DNA of 64,000 bases from Entomobacter blattae (GCF_014672835.1 NZ_CP060244.1:1777001-1841000); one strand, 5' to 3'; positions 33,885 through 44,761 are shown, numbered from the stretch's first letter. A program made the numbers and translations. Notes: generated by a model from the sequence alone, not told the origin.

Positions 33885-35009
33885 ATGTCTTTATCGCTTA
33901 AGCTTGAGCATGGTATTGAGCTGGATTGTGGGGTGGTTTTACCTTCTGTCCAAGTGGCTTATCAGACATATGGAACCCTTGCCGACAAGAAAGATAATGT
34001 GATCATTATCTGCCATGCGATGACGGGCGACCAATATGTTGCAAGCCATCATCCTGTTACAGGAAAAGAAGGATGGTGGAGTCGTATCGTTGGGCCAGGG
34101 TGCGCTATTGATACGGAGCGGTTTTTTGTTATTTGCATGAATGTGCTTGGAAGTTGCATGGGCACCACTGGCCCGGCTTCCCTTAATGAGCAGACAGGTA
34201 AAATATGGGGAACAGATTTTCCTCCTATTTCCATTCGTGATATGGTGCGTGTGCAATATGCAGCTCTCCAACAGATGGGAATTGAGACTGTAAAAGCTGT
34301 TATTGGAGGGTCTATGGGGGGAATGCAGGTTTTGCAATGGGCTGCGCTGTATCCGTCTGTGGTGGAATCGGCCATGGTTGTTGCTTCCTCTCCTTATCAG
34401 TCTGCGCAGAATATTGCCTTTAATGAGGTGGGCAGGCAGGCGATTATTAACGATCCGAACTGGCACCAAGGGGCTTACTTCCATTACAATACGATTCCAG
34501 AACAAGGCTTGGCTGTTGCCAGAATGGTTGCTCATATCACTTATCTCTCAGAAGTTTCTCTTAACAAGAAATTCGGGCGTAAGATTCGTCCTCAATCCTT
34601 GCTAAACCAGGCCAGTAGGCAGTTTAGATCGGGAACGTTTTTAGGGAATATTTTTGAGGTGGAAAGTTACCTGCATTATCAGGGGTCAATGTTTATTAAA
34701 CGCTTTGATGCCAATGCCTATATTACTATTACGCAGGCGATTGACCGCTTTGACCTGGCCGCAGAATATGAAGGTTCACTGGTTAATGCGTTTAAAGGAA
34801 CAGGAATACGGTTTTGTATTGTTTCCATTTCATCAGATTGGCTTTATCCAACCGCACAATCTCGCCAATTGGTTCAGGTTCTTAATCAAGTGGCAGCGAA
34901 TGTCTCTTTTGTGGAAATTTCTAGTGATCGTGGTCATGATGCTTTTCTTTTGGATGTTCCAGAATTTGAGATGGTCATGCGAGGATTTATGAACCCGCGG
35001 TTAGCATAG
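33885..35009 (+). CDS. metX: Homoserine O-acetyltransferase
   Basis: Alpha/beta hydrolase that activates homoserine for methionine synthesis. The nucleophile Ser lies in GGSMGGMQ; the Asp (SISSDWLYP) and His (SDRGHDAFL) of the triad follow. Length 374 is normal. metW starts 15 bp downstream, the usual metX-metW pair. I looked for a SAM-II type riboswitch in the 150-bp leader and did not see its conserved elements. Confidence 0.94.
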   Translation: MSLSLKLEHGIELDCGVVLPSVQVAYQTYGTLADKKDNVIIICHAMTGDQYVASHHPVTGKEGWWSRIVGPGCAIDTERFFVICMNVLGSCMGTTGPASLNEQTGKIWGTDFPPISIRDMVRVQYAALQQMGIETVKAVIGGSMGGMQVLQWAALYPSVVESAMVVASSPYQSAQNIAFNEVGRQAIINDPNWHQGAYFHYNTIPEQGLAVARMVAHITYLSEVSLNKKFGRKIRPQSLLNQASRQFRSGTFLGNIFEVESYLHYQGSMFIKRFDANAYITITQAIDRFDLAAEYEGSLVNAFKGTGIRFCIVSISSDWLYPTAQSRQLVQVLNQVAANVSFVEISSDRGHDAFLLDVPEFEMVMRGFMNPRLA

Positions 35010-35023
35010 AAAGAGGGGTTTAT

Positions 35024-35623
35024 ATGCGAGCAGACCAAAAACAAATTGCCCTTATGGTCGAACGGGGTAGCAAAGTTTTAGAAATTGGTTGTGCTGAAGG
35101 GGAATTGCTGGAGTATCTCCAAAATATGGGATGCGATGCCCGTGGTGTGGAAATAAGCCACGAGAGGGCTATAACAGCTGTTAGTCGGGGTCTTTCTGTT
35201 GTGCAGGGTGATGCTGATTCGGATCTTACCTCTTACCCTGATCATTCATTTGACTATGTTATTCTTTCTCGTACCTTGCAAACAGTAAAAAAACCTCATC
35301 TTGTTTTGCAAAATATGCTCAGGATCGGGCGGCATGTGATTGTTTCTTTTCCTAATTTTGGGTTCTGGCAAATTCGCCTATCCCTCCTGAAATCGGGCCG
35401 AATGCCCATGACAGCCCTATGGGCCACCCAATGGTATGAAACCCCCAATATTCACCCTTTTACCATTTTAGATTTTCTCTCTCTCAGCCAGGCTCAAGGG
35501 GCTCATTTGGAAAAAGGGATTGTGTTGGATAATGCTGGCCGCCCTTATCCCTTCAAGGGTACGGGCAAAATTGCTAATTTATGGGGGAGAGAGGGCATAT
35601 TTATGCTTTCAGCCCTTAATTAG
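35024..35623 (+). CDS. metW: Methionine biosynthesis protein MetW
   Basis: Small SAM-methyltransferase-fold protein that accompanies MetX and supports its activity in methionine synthesis. Motif I is KVLEIGCAEGELLEYL, with motifs at VEISHERAITAVSRG and FDYVILSRTLQTVKKP. Family hallmarks VSFPNFGFWQIRLSLL and MPMTALWATQWYETPNIH are present. Length 199 is standard. Confidence 0.93.
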   Translation: MRADQKQIALMVERGSKVLEIGCAEGELLEYLQNMGCDARGVEISHERAITAVSRGLSVVQGDADSDLTSYPDHSFDYVILSRTLQTVKKPHLVLQNMLRIGRHVIVSFPNFGFWQIRLSLLKSGRMPMTALWATQWYETPNIHPFTILDFLSLSQAQGAHLEKGIVLDNAGRPYPFKGTGKIANLWGREGIFMLSALN

Positions 35624-35660
35624 TACCATATCGGACATAATTTCTTTTGTGATCAAAAAG

Positions 35661-35690
35661 AATCTCTGGGTATCTCTGGGTATCTCTGGG
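35661..35690. repeat. 10-bp tandem repeat, three copies
   Basis: Three consecutive copies of a 10-mer, AATCTCTGGG followed by TATCTCTGGG twice, in the non-coding gap between metW and gltD. The rest of this 240-bp gap shows no gene. Confidence 0.85.
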
Positions 35691-35904
35691 CTCTTCTTTT
35701 GTTATTTTTTAGGGTTTCGATCTGTTTTACTTATTAAAATTAAAATAGGTCAGTATTTCTGTCTTTTTTTTACTCCCTCATTACTATAGATGCTAAATCA
35801 ACGAAAAAAAGAGATTATCACAATAAGCGCTCGGGTTAAGTCTTGGGGATGTGGGCCTGTAAAATTTGGCCACAAAACCAGAAGCCATGTTTAGGAGAAT
35901 GGGT

Positions 35905-37395
35905 ATGGTTGAAAAAATGCTCAAATTTGTGTCATTAGGGCAGAACCGCCCTCATAAACGAAAGGCACAGGATCGTAAGCGGGATTTTCAGGAAATTTAT
36001 GATCGTTTCGATAAACCCCATGCCGCCCAACAAGCTAGCCGGTGTTCACAATGTGGTGTTCCTTTTTGCTCCATTCATTGCCCACTTCATAACAATATCC
36101 CCGACTGGCTTAAACTCTCCGCTGAAGGTCGGTACCAGGAGGCTTATGAGGTTTCTGCTGCCACGAATACTTTCCCCGAAATCTGTGGCAGGATTTGCCC
36201 TCAAGATCGGCTTTGTGAAGGCAATTGTGTCATTGAGCATGATTTTAATAGTGTGACGATTGGGGCTGTTGAAAGTTTCCTTACGGATACGGCCTTAGAG
36301 AATGGGTGGGTAAAGCCTGTAAAACCCCAAGGAGAAAAGGGGCAGTCCGTTGGCATTATAGGGGCAGGCCCTGCTGGGCTTGCTGCAGCAGAACAGCTGC
36401 GCCAGCAAGGGTATAAGGTGCATGTTTATGATCGTTACGACCGGATTGGGGGGTTGCTTATGTATGGCATCCCAACCTTCAAGCTTGAAAAATATATTGT
36501 TGAACGCCGTCAAAAGCTTTTTGAAGAAGCAGGCATTATTTTTCATCTTAATATGGGAATTGGGGATCATGATGGCTCAGGAATGATATCTTTTGCCACA
36601 TTACAGGCCAAACATGAGGCAGTTTTAATTGCGACAGGGGTGTATAAGGCCAAGGAAATGGAATGTATTGGCAGTAATCTTACTGGTTGTGTCAAGGCGC
36701 TGGATTACTTGGTTGCCTCTAATCGTGTGCTCATGGGGGATGCTGTTGCCGATTTTGATCAGGGGCTGTTAAATGCTAAAGGGAAAAATGTTGTCGTGAT
36801 TGGGGGCGGTGATACGGCAATGGATTGCGTAAGAACAGCTATTCGCCAAGGGGCTCGTTCTGTAAAATGTGTCTATCGTCGTGACCGTGCCAATATGCCG
36901 GGCTCTGCGCGAGAAGTAAAAAATGCTGAGGAAGAAGGTGTGGAGTTTATTTGGCTGGCCTCACCAGAGGCAGTGTTGGGTGAAACCCATGTGACAGGGG
37001 TGCGGTGTGCCCAAGTGCGTCTTGGTTTACCTGATCAGTCTGGCAGGCAATCTGTCATGCCGATAGAAGGTGAGGGGCTGACCATAACGGCCGATCTTGT
37101 TATTAAGGCTTTGGGGTTTGATCCAGAACCTTTGCCTGTCTTGTGGAATCAGCCAGAGCTGGGCCTTTCGCGTTGGGGTACCGTTATGGTTGATGAGCAT
37201 ACTTTTATGACGAGCCTGCCGGGTGTCTTTGCGGCTGGTGATATTGTGCGTGGTGCGTCTTTGGTTGTATGGGCCATCCGCGATGGGCGGGATGCTGCAG
37301 AGCAAATTCATACATGGCTTGACTCTAACCCATACCATGAGCGCAAGAGTTATAAAACACATGGCCAAAAGAAGCAGAAGATACAGCAAGGTTAG
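35905..37395 (+). CDS. gltD: Glutamate synthase (NADPH) small subunit
   Basis: Supplies electrons from NADPH through FAD and Fe-S clusters to GltB. N-terminal cysteines CSQCGVPFCSIHCPL and CGRICPQDRLCEGNC bind [4Fe-4S] clusters; GAGPAGLAAAEQL binds FAD and GGGDTAMDCVRTA binds NADPH. I choose ATG 35905, which has AGGAG 7 nt upstream, giving 496 residues; the frame opens to 35866. gltB follows after 14 bp. Confidence 0.94.
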   Translation: MVEKMLKFVSLGQNRPHKRKAQDRKRDFQEIYDRFDKPHAAQQASRCSQCGVPFCSIHCPLHNNIPDWLKLSAEGRYQEAYEVSAATNTFPEICGRICPQDRLCEGNCVIEHDFNSVTIGAVESFLTDTALENGWVKPVKPQGEKGQSVGIIGAGPAGLAAAEQLRQQGYKVHVYDRYDRIGGLLMYGIPTFKLEKYIVERRQKLFEEAGIIFHLNMGIGDHDGSGMISFATLQAKHEAVLIATGVYKAKEMECIGSNLTGCVKALDYLVASNRVLMGDAVADFDQGLLNAKGKNVVVIGGGDTAMDCVRTAIRQGARSVKCVYRRDRANMPGSAREVKNAEEEGVEFIWLASPEAVLGETHVTGVRCAQVRLGLPDQSGRQSVMPIEGEGLTITADLVIKALGFDPEPLPVLWNQPELGLSRWGTVMVDEHTFMTSLPGVFAAGDIVRGASLVVWAIRDGRDAAEQIHTWLDSNPYHERKSYKTHGQKKQKIQQG

Positions 37396-37409
37396 GCGAG
37401 GAGAGGCAA

Positions 37410-40400
37410 ATGATGCAAAAAGATAGTCAACACATGGTCGTAAAAGCAATTCCCCAGGAAAGTGGTGAGGAGTTTGTAGCGGCCTGGCAGGAAAATGCCC
37501 AACGCCTGGCTGGTACCTACTCTGCAGCGCAAGAGCATGATTCCTGTGGCGTGGGTGTGGTTGCAGCCCTTGATGGGCAAAAACGCCGTGATGTGGTTGA
37601 AGCAGGCATTGCTGCCCTTAAGGCCGTATGGCACCGTGGCGCTGTGGATGCTGATGGCAAAACAGGCGATGGTGCGGGTATTCTTGTAGAAATCCCACAG
37701 GATTTTTTTGTTGAGGCTGTTCTTAATGGCGGGGATCAGGCCGATGGGGGCGTGATTGCGGTTGGAATGGTTTTTCTCCCCAAAACAGACCTTGCAGCCC
37801 AAGAGCAGTGCCGCCAGATAGTGGAAACCGAAATTCTGGAATTTGGTTATGGAATTTACGGGTGGCGGCAAGTGCCTATTGATACATCGTGCATTGGGGA
37901 AAAGGCAAATGTGACCCGTCCCGAAATTGAACAAATTCTTATTCGAAACGCTTTAGGGCGTTCTGAAGAGCAGTTTGAGCAAGATCTTTATATTATTCGC
38001 CGCAGGATCGAAAAAAGCGCCATTACTAATCAGGTCGATTTATATATTTGCTCCTTATCGTGTCGTACGATGGTCTATAAGGGGATGTTTCTGGCAGAAC
38101 ATTTAACAACCTTTTACCCCGACCTGCTAGATGAACGTTTTGTTAGCCGCTTTGCTATTTATCATCAGCGTTATTCCACAAATACCTTTCCCACCTGGAA
38201 GCTTGCCCAGCCTTTTCGAAAATTGGCCCATAATGGTGAGATCAATACACTCTCAGGCAATATTAACTGGATGAAAAGCCATGAAACACGGCTTTCTCAT
38301 CCCAGTTTAGACTCCTATATGGCCTCTATTAAGCCCGTTATTCAGGCTAGTGGATCCGATACCGCGGCACTCGATAACGTTTTTGAGCTCCTGACTTTTG
38401 CCGGTCGTGATGCCCCAATGGCAAAAACCCTCATGATTCCTGCTGCTGCGGGGCCAGATACTGCCATTCCTGAAGAATGGAAAGATATGTATCATTATTG
38501 TAATGCGGTTATGGAACCATGGGATGGGCCGGCTGCTATTTGTGCAACTGATGGCCGCTGGGTTATCGCAGGGCTAGATAGAAGTGGTCTTAGACCTTCT
38601 CGTTATACCATTACCACCAAGAACCTCCTGATTGTTGGTTCTGAGACAGGGATGGTGCGCGTTCCTGAAAATGAGATTCTCCGCCTCGGCCGCCTTGGCC
38701 CAGGAGAGACTATTGCCCTTGATTTACAGGAGAAAAAACTTTACTCCCCCACAGAAGTCGTGGATATGCTGGCAAAGCGCCATCCTTTTTCTCAATGGGT
38801 TAAGAAAACTCAGAATATCCGCTCAATTGTAGGAGCAGAGGAAGATGAAGATACGCTCTATTCTACAGAAGAGCTCAGAAGGCGTCAGCTTGCGGTAGGG
38901 GCGACCCTTGAAGAAATGGAGGCTGTTTTGCAGCCTATGGTAGAAGATGCTGTAGAGGCTGTTGGCTCTATGGGGGATGATACACCCTTGGCCGTGTTAT
39001 CAGGGAAATATCGGGGTTTAGCCCATTATTTCCGTCAGGGATTTAGCCAGGTTACCAACCCCCCGATTGACAGCTTACGGGAAACCCGGGTGATGACGCT
39101 TGCTACCCGTTTGGGAAATTTGGGGAATATCCTTGACCAGTCTGAATCCCAATGTGATATGTTAAAGCTCCCAAGTCCTGTGTTAACGACCAGTGAATTT
39201 TCGGCTTTACAGAAATTTTGCGGCTCGAATGGTGTAACCATTGATTGTACTTTTGCAGTAGAAGAAGGCGAGGCAGGCCTTAGGGCTGCCCTTACTCGTA
39301 TTAGGCAGGAAGCAGAAGATAGTGTCCGTCAGGGGTGCACCCATATCTTTCTTACCGATGAACATCAGGATGAAGGCAGGGCCCTTATCCCTATGATTTT
39401 GGCTACAGCGGCCGTGCATACCCATTTGGTCAGGCAGTCCCTTCGGACATTTGCCTCATTGAACGTTCGCAGCTCCGAGGTGTTAGATGTTCATGCTTTC
39501 GCCGTCACCATTGGGGTGGGGGCAACAACCGTCAACGCTTACCTAACTCAGGAGGCCATAGCAGAACGCCACCGCAAGGGACTGTTTGGGGCCATGTCCT
39601 TAAAGGAAGCAGTAAACCGTTACCGTAAAGCGGTTGATAAGGGTCTGCTGAAAATCATGGCCAAGTTTGGCATTTCGGTCTTGGCATCTTATCGCGGGGG
39701 GTATAATTTTGAGGCTATAGGCCTTTCTCGTGCTTTGGTTGCAGAGTTTTTCCCTGGTATGCCTTCTCGGATTTCTGGTATTGGGTTACCTGGTATTGCC
39801 CAGAATGTGAGCCAACTTCATTATAAATCGTGGAATAATAGCAGCGTGCCGTTGCCCATTGGGGGGTTTTACAAGCTGCGAGACAAGGGGGAGCAACATG
39901 GGTTTGCCCCAAACGTTATCCATATGTTGCAAAGGGCAGTATCAACAGATAATTTTTCTGCTTATCAACGTTATGCAGATACTATTCGCCGTCAGCCTCC
40001 CATTGCTTTACGCGATCTTTTGGATTTTAACAGCAAACGGAGCCCTATTTCCGTTGAAGAGGTTGAAAGTATTACCCAGCTCCGTAGGCGGCTGGTTTCC
40101 CCAGGGATATCGCTGGGAGCATTAAGCCCAGAAGCCCACGAAACCCTTTCCATAGCCATGAACCGTATTGGGGCTAAATCCGATTCTGGTGAGGGGGGGG
40201 AGGACCCTTCTCGTAATAGACCGCGCCCGAATGGTGATAATGCCTCCTCAGCAATTAAACAGATTGCTTCTGGGCGCTTTGGGGTGACTGCGCAATATCT
40301 TAATGATTGTCGTGAAATTGAAATTAAGATGGCGCAAGGGGCAAAACCAGGTGAGGGAGGGCAGCTTCCTGGCTTTAAGGTAACGGGCATTATTGCAAAG

Positions 40401-41975
40401 TTACGCCATGCTCTGCCAGGGGTAACATTAATCTCTCCTCCTCCTCATCATGATATTTATTCCATTGAGGATCTGGCTCAGCTGATTTACGATTTAAAGC
40501 AGATTAACCCTTACGCGACTGTGGCCGTCAAACTGGTTGCCCGTTCAGGTATTGGGACTATTGCAGCCGGTGTTGCCAAGGCCAAGGCTGATACTATTCT
40601 TATTTCAGGGCATTCAGGCGGAACGGGTGCAGCACCACTGACATCGGTAAAATATGCTGGTCTGCCTTGGGAGATGGGGCTGGCAGAAGCTCACCAGGTT
40701 CTTATGCTTAACCGCCTGCGCCATCGGGTAACCTTGAGGGCTGATGGTGGCCTTAAAACGGGGCGTGATGTGGTGATTGCAGCCATGTTGGGCGCTGAGG
40801 AATTCGGTATTGGTACAGCAAGTTTGGTGGCGATGGGCTGTCTTATGGTTAGGCAATGTCATTCTAATACCTGCCCGGTTGGCGTTTGCACCCAAGATGA
40901 GCAGTTAAGGCAGAAATTTATGGGCACGCCTGAAAATGTTATAAACCTATTTTCTTTTATTGCTGAAGATGTTCGGAATATTCTGGCCTCGCTTGGGTTT
41001 TCTAGCTTGAATGAGGTCATTGGTCGTACAGATCTTCTCAAGCAGGTTTCCAGAGGGGCTTCTTATCTCGATGATCTCGATCTGAACTCACTCCTTGCCC
41101 AGGCTGATCCGGGTCCGCATGCGCGTTACTGCACCCGTGAAGGGCGTAACGAGGTTCCAGATACCCTGGATGCCCAAATGATTGAAGATGCTAAACCCTT
41201 ATTTGATCATGGTGAGAAGATGCAGCTGGAGTATAATGTACAAAATACTTTACGTGCAATTGGCACGCGGATTTCATCTCATATTGTTCGCCAATTTGGG
41301 ATGAATTCTCTTGATGCAGGCCATTTAACCGTAAGGCTTAGGGGGTCTGCTGGGCAGTCACTTGGGGCATTTGCGGTAAAAGGGTTAAGGCTTGAAGTCA
41401 TGGGAGATGCCAATGACTATGTAGGGAAAGGCTTATGTGGGGCAACCATTATTGTTAGGCAGCCGCCGTCTTCTACCCTTGTTTCTAACCAGAATGCTAT
41501 TATCGGTAATACGGTTTTATATGGGGCAACAGCGGGCTATCTTTATGCAGCTGGTCAAGCTGGTGAACGGTTTGCTGTGAGAAACTCTGGCGCTACAGCT
41601 GTGGTGGAGGGGTGTGGGTCTAACGGATGTGAATATATGACCGGTGGGTTAGTGGTTGTTCTGGGTAAAGCTGGTGATAATTTCGGTGCTGGCTTTACGG
41701 GTGGTATGGCCTTTGTATTTGATGCAGATGGAAGTTTTGAACAAAGAATTAACCCTGATACCCTTTATTGGCAGCGTGTATCTGATCCACAGTCTGTTGC
41801 AAAACTAAAAGAGCAGATAGAAAACCATGCTCGGGAGACGCATAGCCACTTCGCCCAGCTATTGCTGCATGAATGGGAGGATGTTTTGCCAAAATTCTGG
41901 CAGATTATTCCCAAAGAATACGCTAAGGCGACAGGGTTTAAACTCTCGGCAAAAGAAATTGCCAAAACGGCCTGA
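37410..41975 (+). CDS. gltB: Glutamate synthase large subunit
   Basis: Makes two glutamates from glutamine and 2-oxoglutarate; together with glutamine synthetase it is the main ammonia-assimilation route. Residues 1-45 are a propeptide; Cys46 in EHDSCGVGVVA becomes the N-terminal nucleophile of the amidotransferase domain. The central and FMN-binding domains follow, with GEGGEDPSR and the 3Fe-4S cysteines in CHSNTCPVGVCTQ (about residue 1150), then the C-terminal beta-helix rich in GxxG. 1521 residues, full length. Gene order gltD-gltB with a terminator behind. Confidence 0.96.
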   Translation: MMQKDSQHMVVKAIPQESGEEFVAAWQENAQRLAGTYSAAQEHDSCGVGVVAALDGQKRRDVVEAGIAALKAVWHRGAVDADGKTGDGAGILVEIPQDFFVEAVLNGGDQADGGVIAVGMVFLPKTDLAAQEQCRQIVETEILEFGYGIYGWRQVPIDTSCIGEKANVTRPEIEQILIRNALGRSEEQFEQDLYIIRRRIEKSAITNQVDLYICSLSCRTMVYKGMFLAEHLTTFYPDLLDERFVSRFAIYHQRYSTNTFPTWKLAQPFRKLAHNGEINTLSGNINWMKSHETRLSHPSLDSYMASIKPVIQASGSDTAALDNVFELLTFAGRDAPMAKTLMIPAAAGPDTAIPEEWKDMYHYCNAVMEPWDGPAAICATDGRWVIAGLDRSGLRPSRYTITTKNLLIVGSETGMVRVPENEILRLGRLGPGETIALDLQEKKLYSPTEVVDMLAKRHPFSQWVKKTQNIRSIVGAEEDEDTLYSTEELRRRQLAVGATLEEMEAVLQPMVEDAVEAVGSMGDDTPLAVLSGKYRGLAHYFRQGFSQVTNPPIDSLRETRVMTLATRLGNLGNILDQSESQCDMLKLPSPVLTTSEFSALQKFCGSNGVTIDCTFAVEEGEAGLRAALTRIRQEAEDSVRQGCTHIFLTDEHQDEGRALIPMILATAAVHTHLVRQSLRTFASLNVRSSEVLDVHAFAVTIGVGATTVNAYLTQEAIAERHRKGLFGAMSLKEAVNRYRKAVDKGLLKIMAKFGISVLASYRGGYNFEAIGLSRALVAEFFPGMPSRISGIGLPGIAQNVSQLHYKSWNNSSVPLPIGGFYKLRDKGEQHGFAPNVIHMLQRAVSTDNFSAYQRYADTIRRQPPIALRDLLDFNSKRSPISVEEVESITQLRRRLVSPGISLGALSPEAHETLSIAMNRIGAKSDSGEGGEDPSRNRPRPNGDNASSAIKQIASGRFGVTAQYLNDCREIEIKMAQGAKPGEGGQLPGFKVTGIIAKLRHALPGVTLISPPPHHDIYSIEDLAQLIYDLKQINPYATVAVKLVARSGIGTIAAGVAKAKADTILISGHSGGTGAAPLTSVKYAGLPWEMGLAEAHQVLMLNRLRHRVTLRADGGLKTGRDVVIAAMLGAEEFGIGTASLVAMGCLMVRQCHSNTCPVGVCTQDEQLRQKFMGTPENVINLFSFIAEDVRNILASLGFSSLNEVIGRTDLLKQVSRGASYLDDLDLNSLLAQADPGPHARYCTREGRNEVPDTLDAQMIEDAKPLFDHGEKMQLEYNVQNTLRAIGTRISSHIVRQFGMNSLDAGHLTVRLRGSAGQSLGAFAVKGLRLEVMGDANDYVGKGLCGATIIVRQPPSSTLVSNQNAIIGNTVLYGATAGYLYAAGQAGERFAVRNSGATAVVEGCGSNGCEYMTGGLVVVLGKAGDNFGAGFTGGMAFVFDADGSFEQRINPDTLYWQRVSDPQSVAKLKEQIENHARETHSHFAQLLLHEWEDVLPKFWQIIPKEYAKATGFKLSAKEIAKTA

Positions 41976-42015
41976 TTTTAGGCCATATTGTGTGATTGTT
42001 AATAGCTTATAAAAG

Positions 42016-42055
42016 AATAGGCCTGATTTTGAGGACAGGCCTATTCATTATTTTG
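42016..42055 (+). terminator. Rho-independent terminator after gltB
   Basis: AATAGGCCTG (42016-42025) pairs with CAGGCCTATT (42036-42045) around a 10-nt loop, followed by a T-rich run. Confidence 0.85.
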
Positions 42056-42176
42056 TTTTTATACAGTTTAATGTACAGGATTTTATATTTTTGCAATTAG
42101 GGCGAATAAAGCTCTAAAATATAGAAAAAACAGTCAGTCTCCTTGAAAAGGGACGATTAAGAAAAGAGGAGGAACG

Positions 42177-44708
42177 ATGTACATTACGGGATTGGCGGCT
42201 GTTTTGCTGGCAACTGCTGTTTTGCTGGTTATTGTTAGTACAGTGCAGCCCTTAGCCCGTAGGCTTGAACTTTCGGAAACTGTTCTTCTCGCTGTCGTGG
42301 GAATTTCTATTGGGGCGGTCGCTGACTTTGCTGTTCGTATGCCTCATAGCCATATGATGGATTCACTTATAGAAATCCTCTTGGATTTTCCTATGAGTAG
42401 TGAAGCCTTCTTGTTTATTTTCCTGCCTATATTGGTTTTTCAGGGAGCCTTGGCCATTGATGTCAGGCGCCTAGTGAGAGAGACAGCAACAGTGCTCTTG
42501 CTGGCTGTGGTCGCGGTTATTGTTTCTACTGCCACCATTGGGTTGGCTCTTTACCCTTTTTCTAATGTGCCATTAGTGGTTTGCTTGTTGGTAGGCTCTA
42601 TTGTTGCCACAACTGATCCCTCGGCTGTAGCAGGAATTTTTAGAGAGATTGGAGCAGCAAGCCGGCTTCTTCGCCTTGTTGAAGGAGAGGCCCTGTTTAA
42701 TGATGCGGCAGCTATTGCTATTTTCTCTGTTTTTCTGACCGCTATTATGTCCCACCGGGATATCCATGTAGGAGAGGCATTTTTAGATTTTTTAATCTCA
42801 TTTGGCGGAGCTGTGATTGTTGGGATTATCCTGGCAAGGCTTACGCTAATGTTTATCGTTTCTCTGGGGGCAGCTCCAGCTGCAGAGGTCACTTTAACAG
42901 TGGCTCTCCCTTATTTATCCTATATTGTTTGTGATGAGATTTTCAGATTTTCAGGGGTAGTGGCCACAGCGGTGGCAGGATTAACCATTTCAGTTTATGG
43001 ACCTTCTACATTTCATCCACAGACCTGGCGCTTCTTGCAACAATTATGGCAACAGTTGGTATTTTGGGCAGGCTCCTTGGTGTTTATTATGGCCTCCATG
43101 CTGATTCCTCGCTTATTAATCGGCATGACTCGGTGGGATTTTGTGCTGATTTTAATTGCATCAGCAGCTGGGTTATTAGCGCGGGGTTTTGTTGTGTTCG
43201 CCATGCTTCCGCTTCTTTCAGTTTTACGCCTTTCACCCCCTGTGCCGTTTCCATTTAAAATGACAATGGCATGGGGTGGGTTGCGTGGTGCTATTACACT
43301 CGCACTGGCACTTGCTGTTACGGAAAACGAACAGGTTTCAACGCCTATAGCGCATTATGTGGGGATTATCGCCACAGGCTTTGTGTTGATTACCCTTTTG
43401 GTTAACGGAACCACCTTAAGGGCTATGGTGGTATTTTTTAAGTTGGATCAGCTTCCTCCCATTGATCAAGCCTTAAGACATCAGATTATCGGCATTGGAT
43501 TGGGGGAGGTGCGAGATAGAACACGTAGGTTGGCAGGGGAACTCCGCTTTTCGGCCCAAACCACCAATACTGTGATAGAAACCCTTAATGAACGTATTGA
43601 AGAAGAGCAGGAGGTTAATAATTTTGATACGGCTCTGGGTGACAGACAGCGTGTGATTCTAAGCCTTATTACCATTGCCTCTCAGGAGCGCTCTATTCTG
43701 CTGGATTTATTCCGTATGCGGGGCCTACCCAGACGAGTGATGGAGTTGTTGTTGCGTGGTGCTGATTCTATGATTGAAGCAGCAAGGCTTGAAGGGCGTT
43801 TTGGGTATCTTAGGGCCCAAAGAAGAAGATTGCGGCCGACACTGGCATTTCGGTTTGGACAATTTGTGCATAATCATTTTAGGATAGACTATTTTTTAGC
43901 CCTTGGCCTTATTGAACGTTTTGAAACATTAATTATCGCCCATCTCGTTTCCCAATCTCTAGACCGATTTATCCGCCGACGGATCGAGCCGACCTTAGGG
44001 CCCCGTATTACAGAGATTGTTACAGAAGTCCAAGATCGCCAGAGCAAACAGCTCTCTGATGCTATGGGAACCATTCGGCTGCATTATTCAGGATATATGG
44101 AAGCTCTGGAAGTGCGCATTCTTCGCCTACTCTCTCTTCGGGCAGAAGGGGAGGAGTATGATGAACTTCTAGCAGAATCTCTTATTAGTGAAGAATTGCA
44201 TAGCGAGTTGTTTAAAGATGTGGAGAGGAGAGAAAACCGATTTGGCAAAAGGCTAAGGCTGAATATTAAAAGCGGTATCGAGCGCCAGGTGTGTAGTTTG
44301 CCTGCTTTTAGAAATGTTTCAGAAGCAGTTTTACAGCATTTGGTGACGGTTTTTTCTATTCATTTCTTTTCTCCTCAAGAGGAAGTGTATCGAAGAGGAA
44401 AAAAGATAAAATATATCTATTTTATTAGCTCTGGATTGATGGATGCCCATATTGCTGAACATGATGTTCATTTTAGCTCTGGGGACGTTTTGGGTGCAGA
44501 AGAGGTTATGGAAGGAGAGCTTCGTGCTCGTGCTACCATTCGGGCTGTGGAGTTTGGCCATACATTAGTATTAAGCCGTCGTGCGTTTATTAAGATATTG
44601 CAAGACTATCCTGTTATTGCAACAAACATTAGAACGATTATTAAATCTAAGAAAAGCTTGTTGGCACCGCAGGAATTTCTTCTTTTACCTCCACCCTCCC
44701 AAAGCTGA
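42177..44708 (+). CDS. Na+/H+ antiporter (CPA1/NhaP type) with C-terminal cyclic-nucleotide-binding domain
   Basis: About 420 N-terminal residues form 12-13 membrane helices with antiporter motifs FLFIFLPILVFQGAL, TTDPSAVAGIFRE and EGEALFNDAAAIAIF, the Asp pair being the ion site, and WGGLRGAITLALAL. A long Arg/Glu-rich cytoplasmic region follows, ending near residues 700-810 with a cNMP-binding-like domain (VFSIHFFSPQEEVYRRGKKI, FISSGLMDAHI). This suggests ligand-gated exchange of Na+ or K+ for protons. 843 residues; SD AGGAGG lies just upstream of the ATG. Confidence 0.88.
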   Translation: MYITGLAAVLLATAVLLVIVSTVQPLARRLELSETVLLAVVGISIGAVADFAVRMPHSHMMDSLIEILLDFPMSSEAFLFIFLPILVFQGALAIDVRRLVRETATVLLLAVVAVIVSTATIGLALYPFSNVPLVVCLLVGSIVATTDPSAVAGIFREIGAASRLLRLVEGEALFNDAAAIAIFSVFLTAIMSHRDIHVGEAFLDFLISFGGAVIVGIILARLTLMFIVSLGAAPAAEVTLTVALPYLSYIVCDEIFRFSGVVATAVAGLTISVYGPSTFHPQTWRFLQQLWQQLVFWAGSLVFIMASMLIPRLLIGMTRWDFVLILIASAAGLLARGFVVFAMLPLLSVLRLSPPVPFPFKMTMAWGGLRGAITLALALAVTENEQVSTPIAHYVGIIATGFVLITLLVNGTTLRAMVVFFKLDQLPPIDQALRHQIIGIGLGEVRDRTRRLAGELRFSAQTTNTVIETLNERIEEEQEVNNFDTALGDRQRVILSLITIASQERSILLDLFRMRGLPRRVMELLLRGADSMIEAARLEGRFGYLRAQRRRLRPTLAFRFGQFVHNHFRIDYFLALGLIERFETLIIAHLVSQSLDRFIRRRIEPTLGPRITEIVTEVQDRQSKQLSDAMGTIRLHYSGYMEALEVRILRLLSLRAEGEEYDELLAESLISEELHSELFKDVERRENRFGKRLRLNIKSGIERQVCSLPAFRNVSEAVLQHLVTVFSIHFFSPQEEVYRRGKKIKYIYFISSGLMDAHIAEHDVHFSSGDVLGAEEVMEGELRARATIRAVEFGHTLVLSRRAFIKILQDYPVIATNIRTIIKSKKSLLAPQEFLLLPPPSQS

Positions 44709-44761
44709 AGCTCTGTAGAAGAGGCCTTGTATGGTAGGAAGTTTAGCCGATAGCATGGCCT